Below are positions 25,539 to 35,075 of a DNA stretch of 64,000 nt, piece by piece. Source of the stretch: Pseudomonas chlororaphis (GTDB lineage Bacteria; Pseudomonadota; Gammaproteobacteria; Pseudomonadales; Pseudomonadaceae); contig CP011020.1 of the NCBI GenBank assembly GCA_001023535.1, positions 4,896,501 through 4,960,500 on the forward strand. The letters are read 5' to 3'. A model generated the notes under the pieces. The model had not been told where the DNA came from, did not search any database, and worked only from the letters and a program-made list of their open reading frames with translations. Both the position numbers and the translations under genes were made by a program. Every line of letters begins with the position of its first letter. Position 1 is the first letter of the stretch.

Positions 25539-27367
25539 TGCAATTACCCAAATCCCTGCAACCCTGGCGGGACTGGCTGCAATGGTTTGCCCCCGAACAA
25601 CTGCCGGTGCTGACCGACCTGTTCACCCGCCTCAACCCGTTGCTGGGTCCGTTACGCGGCATGCAGCCGGGCGGCGACCCCGAACCCGACGGCCTGGGCG
25701 ACCTGCAACGCCGCGGCCCCTATGAACGACTGCTGACCAGCGAATGGTTGCTGGCCGATGAGTTGCCCGACGAGTTTCTACGCAGGGCGGTGGTGGGCGA
25801 GCATCTGTTTTTGGCGCCGCGCTACCGCACGCATCACGCCAACCGCATGATTGTCGTGCTCTTTGACGCCGGCCCCTTGCAACTGGGCGGCCCGCGACTG
25901 GTGCACCTGGCCCTGCTGATCCTGCTTGCCCGCCGTGCCAGCGAAGCCGGGGCCGAATTGCGCTGGGGCATTTTGCAGGAAGCGCCTCGACTGAACGAGT
26001 TCAAGGGCGCCGCGCATTTGAAGCAGTTACTCAGCGCCCGTACCTATCAGACCGTCAGTGACGAGCACTGGCGCACCTGGTGCGCCTGGCTGTCGGAACA
26101 GGCGTACGACAGCGGCGAACGCTGGCTCGTCGGTCAGCGCCTGCCGCCCACCGATAGCCGTTCGTGCACCCACCGGGTGCAGATTCAAGACAGCCTCGAT
26201 GGCCGCAGCCTGATGTTCTCGCTACAGGCCGCAACCACCCGGCAAATCGCCCTGCCCTTTCCCGACAAACGCCAGGCCCTGCAACTGATCAAAGGCGAGT
26301 TCGACACCGCTCGACAGTTGGCGCGCACGCCGGTCAAGACCCCCATTGCCCGGGTGGTCCTGACCCTGGCGCCGATCATCGCCAGCAGCGGCTCCCATGT
26401 CGCCCTGAAAATGCTCGACGAGCCCGGGCTCGTGGTGATCAAGCTCCCGGCGCCACGGCAGAAAAAACCGCTCGAGGTTCGCAAGACTCTCTGGAACAGC
26501 CGTGGCACGCCGCTGGCGATCACATTCCCAGGGCGCATGCCCGGTGCGATCCTGAGCTTCGACGAGCAGTTGGTCTTCTGGAACATGGACTTCGTCAAGG
26601 CGGCCGCCCGGCCTGAACGTAATCAACTGCAGATCCCCGTGGGCACGGCCACGCTGCTGCCCATGGTCTGGTTGCACAACGGCACCCACGGCGCAGCTTT
26701 CCTGCTCGACAACAAGGGACACCTGGCCTTCTGGGTGACCGACAACGGCAAGCTGCCGCCGCAGCGCGCGTCGGGGATGACGCATTCGATGGCCGATAAC
26801 GTGGTGGGCATGGCGCAGGTCAGTCGCGACATGCTGGTCTATCTGCGCCAGGAAGCCGGTCGGCTGTATGTCCATCGGCTCAATGCCTGGCTCAGCCAGC
26901 CCGCGAGCGATCTGGTGGGCACGGCGAACGACGTCGCTCAGGTATTGTTCCCGGCCAGTGCATGCTGGAACCGGGCCTTTCACGGCTGTGCCTGGATGCG
27001 CCTGGTCGACGGCCACCAGCAGTGGCAGCTGGTCGCCCCCGACCTTCAGACCGTGCAGGTCGACCTGGCGCCAGGCTGGAAAGGCCTGGGATTGCTGATC
27101 GGTGACGACGAAGTCTTTTCCATGGTCCTGCTCAGCCCTCACCAGCAGACGGTCGCCCTGTACTGCCAGGGTGAGCAGCAGGCGCTGTTCACCACCCAGG
27201 ACCCCATTGCCAGGATTACCTTCTGTCCGATGAGCGGGTTGGTCGCTGCACTGACCAAGGCTCGCGAGTTGGTGGTGTATGCGGTCCGGGAGGAACGCAG
27301 GGTCCTGCAGGTCATGTGCAATCCGCCGCAGCCATATTCGGAGCTAAGCACCTATGTCCGGTCCTGA
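25538..27367 (+). CDS. vWA-like plus beta-propeller protein of the bpX ternary system
   Basis: 609 aa from the ATG at 25538, which overlaps the previous stop. About 100 N-terminal residues are followed by a vWA-like alpha/beta domain: ANRMIVVLFDAGPLQLGGPR places D110 where the MIDAS motif DxSxS begins, but the following positions are G112 and L114, so the metal site looks degenerate. The C-terminal half (about 270-600) is a series of beta-strand blades with LVVIKLP, LVFWNMDF, HLAFWVTDNG and ELVVYAVREE endings, consistent with a beta-propeller. It is the likely substrate or partner of the MoxR ATPase upstream. It overlaps the next gene by 14 bases. Confidence 0.8.
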   Translation: MQLPKSLQPWRDWLQWFAPEQLPVLTDLFTRLNPLLGPLRGMQPGGDPEPDGLGDLQRRGPYERLLTSEWLLADELPDEFLRRAVVGEHLFLAPRYRTHHANRMIVVLFDAGPLQLGGPRLVHLALLILLARRASEAGAELRWGILQEAPRLNEFKGAAHLKQLLSARTYQTVSDEHWRTWCAWLSEQAYDSGERWLVGQRLPPTDSRSCTHRVQIQDSLDGRSLMFSLQAATTRQIALPFPDKRQALQLIKGEFDTARQLARTPVKTPIARVVLTLAPIIASSGSHVALKMLDEPGLVVIKLPAPRQKKPLEVRKTLWNSRGTPLAITFPGRMPGAILSFDEQLVFWNMDFVKAAARPERNQLQIPVGTATLLPMVWLHNGTHGAAFLLDNKGHLAFWVTDNGKLPPQRASGMTHSMADNVVGMAQVSRDMLVYLRQEAGRLYVHRLNAWLSQPASDLVGTANDVAQVLFPASACWNRAFHGCAWMRLVDGHQQWQLVAPDLQTVQVDLAPGWKGLGLLIGDDEVFSMVLLSPHQQTVALYCQGEQQALFTTQDPIARITFCPMSGLVAALTKARELVVYAVREERRVLQVMCNPPQPYSELSTYVRS

Positions 27368-30317
27368 TATCGTCATGATCCGCCGGCCGGTGCTGAGCGG
27401 CTATCAACCGATCGAGGCATTGTGGTTTCCCGCCGAGCGCTTCAGTGAGCATGAACGGGCTCGGCTGATCCTGTCCCACTGGCAAACCGACGCCAAGGCC
27501 TATCGCTTTGCCGACGGCGACCTGCTGCGTTTTCCCAAGGCTTGTGCACGGCTGTGCGAGGGGTTGGCCGGCTGGCCGTTGATTCGCCAGGGGCGAACGC
27601 TGTGCTCGGCGCGGCTGAGCAACGAGGAAATGCAGCACCTGGCACCCGCCGATGTCTGGCTGGTACGCGGCACCCAGGTCAGTGCGCTGCACCTGCGCGA
27701 CGCCACGGCATTGGCCCCCGGCCAATGGATCGACGTCAGTCAGTACGCCCTGCTCGCCACTTATGACTGCCGCGATGCATTGCCAGAACCCCACGCCGAG
27801 CCGCTGGTTGTGCAAACCGATATCCGGGAGATCCTCGGCGATTCACTGGCGCCGGTCAGCCCCGAGCGCGAGGGGGTGATGCGGGCCCTGTTGGAGCGCC
27901 AGCGTCAGGCTGCCGTCGACAAGGCAACGGCAGCCCACCGCCCGCCCGCCTCCGCGTCTCACTCGCAGGGCCGAGGCCCGTTGAAAGATGGCCTGCCAGG
28001 CTTCATTGGGGTGGCCGTGGGCACCGGTATCTTCGCCATCAATGCCCTCAACGGTACGCGGTCCCCGACCACCGCGCCGCCTGCTGAAACCGTCAAGCCG
28101 CCGCGAACGGTGGATCCTTCCGGGTTCGACCTGGACAATGCCCTGGCGTGGGCGCTGATCGGGACTGTGTTTTTCGTACTCTTCATGTTGGCATTGATGG
28201 CCGGGCGTGCCTGGGTGCGGCGCGACGGCGTGAGGACGACGACTGGAAAAGCCACCCATGTTGCCGATGCCGCCCGCCCCGTGCAGCCGAGCGTGCCACC
28301 GCGGGCCTCGGGCCGGCCGCGAGGCCCGGCCAGGTGGCGACGCTGGTTGACCCAACTGACTCGTCACTCGCGACTGTCAGCGCTGTACGGCAAACGACAG
28401 GCCGCCTACATGCAACGCATGCTGGACATGTTCGAGAACGGCAACCTGGAAGAAGCCTTGCGCCATGCCATTCCGCTGGGCGGCGGCCAGGGCGATGCCG
28501 GCCAGGCATTCGGCACCCCCACCCGGCGCCAGGACCTGACGCTCAGCCAGCACTCAGTGCCCGGCACCCGCTTGCTGTTCGAGGCCGATCTGGAAAGCCA
28601 CCTCAAGCAGGTCTACCGGCAGTCCTTCGAGCGACTGGATCGCGAGGGGCGGATCGAGGAAGCCGTGTTCGTGCTGGCCGAACTGTTGAGGGCGCGACAG
28701 GAAGCGCTCGATTACCTGGAAAAGCAGCAACGCCATCAACAGGCCGCCGACCTGGCCCTGGCCTGGGACATGTCCGCCTCGACCATCGTGCGCCTGCTAT
28801 GCCTGGCCGGGGATTGGCAGCGAGCGCTACAAGTCGCCCGGCGCGACAATGCGTTCGCCGATGCCGTTATCCTGCTCGAAAAGAAATGGCCCGAAGCCGC
28901 TGCGCGCCTGCGCCTGGAATGGGCGCTGGCCCTGACTGAAAAAGGCCTGTGGCTGCAGGCGGTGGACGTCATCTGGAGCCTGCCGGCAGAGCGCGAACGC
29001 GCCGCACAATGGCTGCTCGCCGCCGAGGCCGCAGGCGGCAGCCTGGCCATTGGCGCCTTGGTCAAACGCGCCATCCTGCTCCCCGACACGCTCACGGCCT
29101 ATGAAACCTGGGTCGAGACACTGCGCAGCGATCCGGCGCGGGTCATGGACCGCGCCACCCTCGCCCAGGCGCTGCTGGCGCACAAGGCCTACAGTCCAGC
29201 GCTGGCCTGGCTGGCAGCCGCGACCGTGCGGGCAATCATTTGTGACCAGGCCGGGCCACAGGCCCACCTGACCCAGAACCAGCTCCAGGCGCTGGTTAAA
29301 ATGAGCAAGGACAAATTGCTCCAGGCAGACCTGCCCGGCAACGGCCTGCCTCGAAACAAACGCCTCAACCAAGGCCTTGAGCGGTTCAGCGACCCGTTGT
29401 CATTCACCGCGCCAGACAGGGGCGTTCGGGCGATCTGCGATGCCGTGCCGTTGACGGATGGACGCTACCTGCTGGCGCTGGGCGAAGCCGGTGCGTCGGT
29501 CGTCGAAGCCAACGGCAAGTGCGCCTTCCACTTCCCGGTGCCGACCCAGGTCATTGTGCTGGGCCACAGCCGCCAGGTCGCGCTGGCGCTGGCACGGCGC
29601 GGCGACGTCTGGCGCATCTGCAAGCTGGACCTGGTCAATCGCAGCGCCAGCGACTTGGGCGTGCTGATGCTGGACGCCTTCGCCAGGACGTTCGACGGCA
29701 CGGCCTGGACCGTTGGCCGCGGCACGCAGTTGCGCGTCGTGGACGTGGGTCGCCGACTCGAAACCCTGTGGCACGTCGGTGACCTGCCTGGGCAGATCAC
29801 GTCGATTCGGGATGACGAGCACAATGAATCGGTCTTCCTGCAGACCCCGCAGCAAGCGCTGCTCTGGCACTACCGCTTGCCCGAGCGCCGATTGCTGCGC
29901 CGTGAACCGCTGCCCGTCCGGCGTCAGGCGCACAGCTGGCAAGTGTTCGACGCGGTGGGCCGAACCGTCGAATTGTGGATCGAAGACGGCGTCGACAACG
30001 ATCCCGCGCTGATGGTGTACGAGGGCGTCACGAGCAAGCGCTATCGCCTGCCCGGCTTCAATACGGAGTCCGCCGGCCCGTTGCACGTCTACCCCTTCGC
30101 GCAGTGGCTGGTGATAGGTTTCAGGGTCGGCGAGGATGAGGCCCGCTGGCACTTCATACACCGCAGCAGCGACCGGCTCTGCGCCGTCATGGACTGGCCG
30201 CTGGAGCATGCGCAACTGCGTTTCGTGGGCAGCGAATGCGTGCTGTTCGATCATCAGGGGCGGTTATGGCAAATCGACGTCGCCCGCTCCACGACCGCGG
30301 CCCTGTCGGTGCAGTGA
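27354..30317 (+). CDS. Membrane-anchored helical-repeat and beta-propeller protein (bpX6-like)
   Basis: 987 aa. An N-terminal domain (1-205), two predicted TM helices (about 214-232, GFIGVAVGTGIFAINAL, and about 262-285, ALIGTVFFVLFMLALMAGR), a helical repeat region rich in Ala, Leu and Arg (about 340-660, with ALRHAIPL, EAVFVLAELL, ALQVARRD), and a C-terminal beta-propeller (about 680-987, blades such as RYLLALGEAGASVVEANGKC). It would anchor the ATPase/vWA complex in the inner membrane and use the propeller for recognition. No catalytic residue is seen. It matches the architecture of the third component of MoxR-vWA-beta-propeller ternary systems; role in cell defence or stress is inferred. 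Confidence 0.8.
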   Translation: MSGPDIVMIRRPVLSGYQPIEALWFPAERFSEHERARLILSHWQTDAKAYRFADGDLLRFPKACARLCEGLAGWPLIRQGRTLCSARLSNEEMQHLAPADVWLVRGTQVSALHLRDATALAPGQWIDVSQYALLATYDCRDALPEPHAEPLVVQTDIREILGDSLAPVSPEREGVMRALLERQRQAAVDKATAAHRPPASASHSQGRGPLKDGLPGFIGVAVGTGIFAINALNGTRSPTTAPPAETVKPPRTVDPSGFDLDNALAWALIGTVFFVLFMLALMAGRAWVRRDGVRTTTGKATHVADAARPVQPSVPPRASGRPRGPARWRRWLTQLTRHSRLSALYGKRQAAYMQRMLDMFENGNLEEALRHAIPLGGGQGDAGQAFGTPTRRQDLTLSQHSVPGTRLLFEADLESHLKQVYRQSFERLDREGRIEEAVFVLAELLRARQEALDYLEKQQRHQQAADLALAWDMSASTIVRLLCLAGDWQRALQVARRDNAFADAVILLEKKWPEAAARLRLEWALALTEKGLWLQAVDVIWSLPAERERAAQWLLAAEAAGGSLAIGALVKRAILLPDTLTAYETWVETLRSDPARVMDRATLAQALLAHKAYSPALAWLAAATVRAIICDQAGPQAHLTQNQLQALVKMSKDKLLQADLPGNGLPRNKRLNQGLERFSDPLSFTAPDRGVRAICDAVPLTDGRYLLALGEAGASVVEANGKCAFHFPVPTQVIVLGHSRQVALALARRGDVWRICKLDLVNRSASDLGVLMLDAFARTFDGTAWTVGRGTQLRVVDVGRRLETLWHVGDLPGQITSIRDDEHNESVFLQTPQQALLWHYRLPERRLLRREPLPVRRQAHSWQVFDAVGRTVELWIEDGVDNDPALMVYEGVTSKRYRLPGFNTESAGPLHVYPFAQWLVIGFRVGEDEARWHFIHRSSDRLCAVMDWPLEHAQLRFVGSECVLFDHQGRLWQIDVARSTTAALSVQ

Positions 30318-30336
30318 TCTGCCGGGCGCGTGCCCT

Positions 30337-30762
30337 CTATTTTGCGAAGATCTGGCTCATGTCCTTGAATGCCTTGAATTCAAGGGCGTTGCCGCATGGG
30401 TCGAACAGGAACATGGTGGCTTGCTCGCCGACCTGGCCCTTGAAGCGAACGTAGGGTTCGATCACGAAGGAGACGCCAAACGACTTCAAGCGTTCGGCCA
30501 ACGCCTCCCATTGCTCCCACCCCAGGATGATGCCGAAGTGTGGGACAGGCACATCGTGACCATCGACCGGGTTGCTGTGAACACTGTCCTGGGCGGCGGT
30601 CTTCGGCTGCTGGTGAATCACCAGCTGGTGACCATAGAAATTGAAATCGACCCACTGGCTGCTGGAACGTCCTTCTTCAAGACCAAAGACTTCTCCATAG
30701 AAACGTCGCGCGCCGGGCAAGTCGTAGACGGGGATGGCGAGGTGAAAGGGCGAGAGGCTCAT
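30337..30762 (-). CDS. VOC (glyoxalase/dioxygenase) superfamily protein
   Basis: 141-aa metalloprotein of the vicinal-oxygen-chelate fold, two beta-alpha-beta-beta-beta units. Candidate metal ligands are H7 (SPFHLAIP), a His in the PHFGIIL block, and the C-terminal Glu in [13 protein letters not shown]. It could be a lyase, isomerase or resistance protein; the substrate is unknown. It is divergent from a LysR gene with about 150 bp of AT-rich DNA between them, suggesting LysR control. Confidence 0.85.
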   Translation of the reverse strand: MSLSPFHLAIPVYDLPGARRFYGEVFGLEEGRSSSQWVDFNFYGHQLVIHQQPKTAAQDSVHSNPVDGHDVPVPHFGIILGWEQWEALAERLKSFGVSFVIEPYVRFKGQVGEQATMFLFDPCGNALEFKAFKDMSQIFAK

Positions 30763-30914
30763 CAGGGGCTCCGATACTGTTGTTGTGATGGGCGAACACC
30801 GCCATCGTCATGGCGCCTGGCAGCGGTTGTCGTGGGGAACAAACGCATCGTAGCGGGTAAAACCAACCAGAAAAATCAATATATATTTCTTAGAAGCACA
30901 ATTAATATTTGTGA

Positions 30915-31793
30915 ATGATCAAAGAACTCAAGACGCTCATTGCGGTGGCGCGCGAAGGCACCTTTGCCGCTGCCGGGAACAGAATCGGCCTCACGCAGGC
31001 CGCTGTCAGCGCACAGGTCCAGCGCCTGGAGGCCGAGCTCGGCTTCGAGCTGTTCGACAGAAAAGGCCGCACGGCCCATCTCAACCCCATGGGCCAGCAG
31101 GTACTCCTGCAGGCCCAGGAACTGCTCAAGCTCTACGACAACCTGGGCTCCGCGGCGGTGGGGCAACCAGCGAGCGTGCGGGTGAACATCGGTGCGATCG
31201 CGTCCGTGCAGCGCTCCTACCTGCCGGATGCCCTGGCCCGGTTTCACCAGCAAAGTCCACTGTGCCGCACGCGTGTCATCCCGGGACTGTCGATGGAGCT
31301 GGTAAACCTGGTCGACGCTGGCGAGATCGACCTGGCCGTGATCATTCGACCGCCCTTTTCGCTGCACAGCGATCTGCGCTGGACGACCCTGGCGCTTGAG
31401 CCCTACCGCCTGATCGTGCCGCGCCAGGTGCCAGGGGACGATTGGGCGGCGCTGCTTTCCACCCACCCTTTCATTCGCTACGACCGATCCTCCTTCGGTG
31501 GCAGGCAGGTCGATCGCTTCCTGCGCCAGATGCACGTCACCCCGCACGAAGTCTTCGAACTGGATGAGCTGGAGGCCATCGTCAAACTGGTCGAAAACGG
31601 TGTCGGGGTTGCGCTGGTACCGCAAACGACGCAGAACCCGCCCTGGCCGGCGGGCGTGCGAGCACTGGACCTCGGCGTGCACACCTTTCACCGTGATATC
31701 GGGTTGATCCATCGTTCTGGCCAGGGTTTGACCGAACCGGCACGGCTACTGGCGGAGCTCATTCGTGAGCACCTCCAGGGCGAGCGCCTCTAA
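30915..31793 (+). CDS. LysR family regulator divergent from the VOC protein
   Basis: 292 aa, MIKELKTLIAVAREGTFAAA start, helix-turn-helix NRIGLTQAAVSAQVQRLEAE near 22-41, and an effector-binding domain ending near 290. Divergent from the VOC gene, its likely target. Effector not predictable. Confidence 0.9.
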   Translation: MIKELKTLIAVAREGTFAAAGNRIGLTQAAVSAQVQRLEAELGFELFDRKGRTAHLNPMGQQVLLQAQELLKLYDNLGSAAVGQPASVRVNIGAIASVQRSYLPDALARFHQQSPLCRTRVIPGLSMELVNLVDAGEIDLAVIIRPPFSLHSDLRWTTLALEPYRLIVPRQVPGDDWAALLSTHPFIRYDRSSFGGRQVDRFLRQMHVTPHEVFELDELEAIVKLVENGVGVALVPQTTQNPPWPAGVRALDLGVHTFHRDIGLIHRSGQGLTEPARLLAELIREHLQGERL

Positions 31794-31804
31794 CGGCACC
31801 CAGA

Positions 31805-32593
31805 CTACAGGGCCGGCACCGGACGCCCGTCCAACTCATCCGAGCGCAACGTCAGCACCGACACCCCAGATGACGTCACCGCCACGGTGTGTTCGAACTG
31901 CGCGGAGAGTGCGCCGTCCCGGGTCACCACCGTCCAGCCATCGGCCAGGGTCCTGACGTGGCTGCTGCCCTGATTGAGCATGGGCTCGATGGTGAACACC
32001 ATCCCCTCGCGCAGCACCAGGCCGGTGCCTGGCTTGCCGAAGTGCAACACCTGGGGTTCTTCGTGCATTTGCTGGCCGATGCCATGGCCGCAGTATTCAC
32101 GCACCACCGAGTAACCATTGCGCCTGGCGTGTTGCTCGATCGCCGCGCCAATGTCACCCAGCCGCCCGCCTGGGCGTACCGCGCGGATGCCGAGCCACAT
32201 CGCCTCGTACGTGACCTGGACCAGTTGCCGCGCAGCGGCACTGACATTGCCGATCAGGTAGGTCTTGCTGGAGTCGGCGATATAGCCGTTCTTTTCCAGG
32301 GTGATGTCGAGATTGACGATATCGCCATCGCGCAGAATCCTGGAGGGCGATGGCACGCCGTGGCAAACCTGCTCGTTGACCGAGCAATTGAGCACGAACC
32401 CAAAGCCATACTGGCCCTTGCTCGCCGGTCGGGCCTTGAGATCGTCGACGATGAACCGTTCCACCATGGCATCGACCTGGAGGGTCGACATTCCTGCGAG
32501 CGGGGTTTGGTCCAGCCGCTCGAACACCAACGCCAGCAGTCGCCCTGACTCCGCCATCAGCGCGATCTGCTGCGGATTCTTGATCATGCTCAA
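31805..32593 (-). CDS. map: Type I methionine aminopeptidase
   Basis: 262-aa cytosolic metallopeptidase that removes the initiator Met. All five metal ligands are visible by motif: Asp in NLDITLEKNG, Asp in IADSSKTY, His in CGHGIGQQMH, Glu in FTIEPM and Glu in AQFEHT. It is not the rpsB-linked housekeeping copy. The start overlaps the stop of an upstream ParD-like gene by four bases (ATGA), giving a two-gene unit that resembles a toxin-antitoxin layout. Confidence 0.93.
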   Translation of the reverse strand: MSMIKNPQQIALMAESGRLLALVFERLDQTPLAGMSTLQVDAMVERFIVDDLKARPASKGQYGFGFVLNCSVNEQVCHGVPSPSRILRDGDIVNLDITLEKNGYIADSSKTYLIGNVSAAARQLVQVTYEAMWLGIRAVRPGGRLGDIGAAIEQHARRNGYSVVREYCGHGIGQQMHEEPQVLHFGKPGTGLVLREGMVFTIEPMLNQGSSHVRTLADGWTVVTRDGALSAQFEHTVAVTSSGVSVLTLRSDELDGRPVPAL

Positions 32594-32796
32594 CTCATCA
32601 CCAGTGGCTGGGCCCGCACACCCGCGCTGCCGAGCTCACGGCGCATGACCTCGTTGAAGCTCAGATCGGGGTTCATTTCGCATAGCAGTCCGACCTTGAT
32701 CCAGAAAGCCGCCTGCGCGTTGATGGAACGGCAAGACACTTTGGTAGCGCGGCGCAGTTGATCATGCAGTTCGTCGTCGATGTTCACGATGCCCAT
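32590..32796 (-). CDS. ParD-like antitoxin-family protein
   Basis: 68 aa from the ATG at 32796, which has GGAGTG upstream; the longer ORF adds residues from the control region. A ribbon-helix-helix DNA-binding start (MGIVNIDDELHDQLRRATKV) leads into a helical tail (INAQAAFWIKVGLLCEMNP). It fits the ParD-like antitoxin family. No ParE toxin follows; instead the gene is coupled to map. It probably represses its own promoter at the dyads just upstream. Confidence 0.8.
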   Translation of the reverse strand: MGIVNIDDELHDQLRRATKVSCRSINAQAAFWIKVGLLCEMNPDLSFNEVMRRELGSAGVRAQPLVMS

Positions 32797-32807
32797 TGGT
32801 TTCACTC

Positions 32808-32844
32808 CATACGTTTCGTATATGAAGAGCATATGCTTTGTATG
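32808..32844. promoter_or_regulatory. Candidate ParD-like autoregulatory operator
   Basis: ATACG-TTT-CGTAT (32809-32821), a perfect GCATATGC palindrome (32829-32836) and TTTGTATGTA (32838-32847) are clustered 12-50 bp upstream of the ParD-like start, in an AT-rich stretch. Repeated half-sites of the TTTCGTAT / TTTGTATG type fit ribbon-helix-helix binding. Confidence 0.5.
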
Positions 32845-32913
32845 TATTAAAACCAAGGGCAATGGTCGGGCGCCCGCGTTGGCAATCCTGATTCATCAGG
32901 GCCGGCGTTGTGA

Positions 32914-33111
32914 TCAGCTCGCCAAGGACGGTTTCTGTTTCTGTGCCTTGGGCGCTCGGGCCGTTGAGTCCTCGTTGCCCGCCGGGCGCGTCTGCTCTTG
33001 CTTGAGGGCCTGCTGGCGACGCTCCAGCGCATCAGCGCCGTCCGAAGCCTGGACGCTCCATGGAACAGACATGATCAAACCGAACAGGATTGGAACAAGA
33101 AGTGGCTTCAT
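32914..33111 (-). CDS. Small exported protein downstream of the FUSC pump
   Basis: 65 aa. A signal peptide (PLLVPILFGLIMSVPWSVQA, residues 3-22, likely cut after QA) is followed by a charged, low-complexity tail rich in Gln, Lys and Arg. AGGTGAAATGAAATG gives a good ribosome site. It is 20 bp after the FUSC gene, last in the pump operon. Function unknown. Confidence 0.65.
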   Translation of the reverse strand: MKPLLVPILFGLIMSVPWSVQASDGADALERRQQALKQEQTRPAGNEDSTARAPKAQKQKPSLAS

Positions 33112-33131
33112 TTCATTTCACCTGGGTTGTG

Positions 33132-35075
33132 TTAACGAAAGCGTTTGCGCTTATCCGCGCTGACGAGGTGTGCGTACGTTTCGAGCAGCCTCGCCAGCTC
33201 CCGATAATCGGCAGCCAGGTCGTGGGCGCCGAGGCGGGTCAGTGAGCTTGCGGTTCGACGGGCCTGGGCCGCGCTGATCGCCGGGTCGGAGGCAGACGTC
33301 GAAATCCGTCGATCGCCCCGTCGCGCGCATTGACCAGTCGATGACTCCGGAGCCAGGTCGCGGGTTTTGCGTTGCAGCCGAATCAGTTGCCGGCTCAGTT
33401 GCAGGGCCGTGGCGTCGGCCTGGGCAGTCTGCGATTCATCGGCCGCTGCCAACGCCTGCAAGGTCACCCATCGGTGTTGCTGCCTGGCCTGCCACTTGAA
33501 CGGGTCAATCCGGTGCCCATGACGAAGCAGTCGGTGGGTGTCCTGGTGAATCGCCTTCCTCAACACGTGTGGGTGGCGATGGGGTTTTCCCGGCACCAGT
33601 TGGAAGGCCAGCACGCATAGGGCAAGCGCCACGAGCCACGCGAGCGCCTGGTTGGCAAAGTCGGCAAAATCGTACTGGGCAGCCAGGCCTGTGCTGACGA
33701 GCGTGTTGAAGCCAATCAGGTAGGCGATGCCTTGCAGGGCGTGACGCGGGCGGGTCGTGGCTTGAATGCCCACGGCCCAGAACGCGATCATCACCACCGT
33801 GAGCAGCGCCAGGCCGCTGAGGTGTGGCAGCACCAGGAATTTGCACGCCGCTGCCGCCAATATTCCGTAGACAGTGCCCTCGAAGAAGCGCGCCAGGCCT
33901 TGGGTGGGCGCCGGGCTGGTGGCCAGTAACGTGCAGCACGGCCCTAACACCGCCAACAGCGTCGGCCCTTGGTCCCAGGCAGACAGGTACCAGAACGCTG
34001 CGGTTGCCAACGTCGCCAGCAGCGCTCGCAAGCCGTTACGCAACGCGTCTGCATAGTGACGATGGAAACCCACCGCGCGGGCAGGCGCCTGGGGCGCATG
34101 CTCAAGGCTGGCGAAGCTCACCAAGGCGCTGGACAGGTCAGCCAGTTGGTCCTCCAAGCGCTGCTGGCTCGTCGTGTGCTCAGGTGCTTGCGCCAGGCGA
34201 GTTTGCAGCGCCCGGACACGATCGGCCGCTGCGCGAAAGCCGGGTAGCGCGTCGGCCAGTTGTTGCAACGCCATGCCCGTTTGGGTGAAGGCTGGTGAGA
34301 CACACCGATCGGTCGTGCATTCGTCCAGGACCACGGCGTGCAGGTACGCCAGCCCCGCCTGCAGGTTCGCCTGCCTGGCGCGAATCAGAAAGGACTCGCC
34401 TCGACCGACCCCGAGCAGCTCATCCACCTTGTTGATGTCGAGGGCGAGCTGGCGTTGCGTAATCGCCGGGTGCGCACCCTGCTCCGCCTTGAACTGCATG
34501 GCCAGCCACTGCAGCGTGCGGGAACAGATGTCCTGGAGGGCCAGGCGCAGTTTCGGCTCGACGGTCTTGCGGCTGAACAAGGTGGCCACCAGGCTCAGGC
34601 TCAACACCCCCAATACGACCGCCGTGCACCGCGCCACGATATGATCGAAACCCAACTGCGGCGCGACGATGGCCGGCCCCAGGGCAAGGCAGACGGTGTA
34701 ACCGGCAACCACGGCTGCCGTGGCCTGGTAGTGCCGCAGCAGGGTCATGGCGCCGACGCAGAGCCCCAGCCATACCCCGATCCCGAGGATGAACAGCAGC
34801 ATTTTCTGGGCGAACAGACCGGTCAGGAGCAACGCGACAACGAGTCCCACCACGGTTCCCAGCACCCGATTGAAGCCTTTGCCGACCACCGCGCCCTGGA
34901 GCGGATGGATCAGCAACAACACCGTCGAAGCCGCCGAGAACGGCGCCTCCAGGTGCAGTTGGAAGCCCAGCCATAGCGCCAGAGTGGCCGCCGCGAGGCT
35001 GCGCAGCAGGTAGCCCGAAGGCTGGGGGCTCCATGCGCCGAGCCGTGCCCCGAGCATTTGCAACCCGCGGGCCAT
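33132..35075 (-). CDS. FUSC-family aromatic acid efflux protein (AaeB-like)
   Basis: 647 aa from the ATG at 35075, coupled to the HlyD stop by ATGA; the upstream ORF start at 35111 is less likely. Two clusters of membrane helices separated by a large cytoplasmic helical domain, ending in a long soluble tail (about 540-647), as in fusaric acid/AaeB pumps. With the HlyD and DUF1656 proteins it forms an efflux system for hydroxylated aromatic acids or fusaric acid-like toxins. Transcribed after them; AraC gene divergent. Confidence 0.87.
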   Translation of the reverse strand: MARGLQMLGARLGAWSPQPSGYLLRSLAAATLALWLGFQLHLEAPFSAASTVLLLIHPLQGAVVGKGFNRVLGTVVGLVVALLLTGLFAQKMLLFILGIGVWLGLCVGAMTLLRHYQATAAVVAGYTVCLALGPAIVAPQLGFDHIVARCTAVVLGVLSLSLVATLFSRKTVEPKLRLALQDICSRTLQWLAMQFKAEQGAHPAITQRQLALDINKVDELLGVGRGESFLIRARQANLQAGLAYLHAVVLDECTTDRCVSPAFTQTGMALQQLADALPGFRAAADRVRALQTRLAQAPEHTTSQQRLEDQLADLSSALVSFASLEHAPQAPARAVGFHRHYADALRNGLRALLATLATAAFWYLSAWDQGPTLLAVLGPCCTLLATSPAPTQGLARFFEGTVYGILAAAACKFLVLPHLSGLALLTVVMIAFWAVGIQATTRPRHALQGIAYLIGFNTLVSTGLAAQYDFADFANQALAWLVALALCVLAFQLVPGKPHRHPHVLRKAIHQDTHRLLRHGHRIDPFKWQARQQHRWVTLQALAAADESQTAQADATALQLSRQLIRLQRKTRDLAPESSTGQCARRGDRRISTSASDPAISAAQARRTASSLTRLGAHDLAADYRELARLLETYAHLVSADKRKRFR

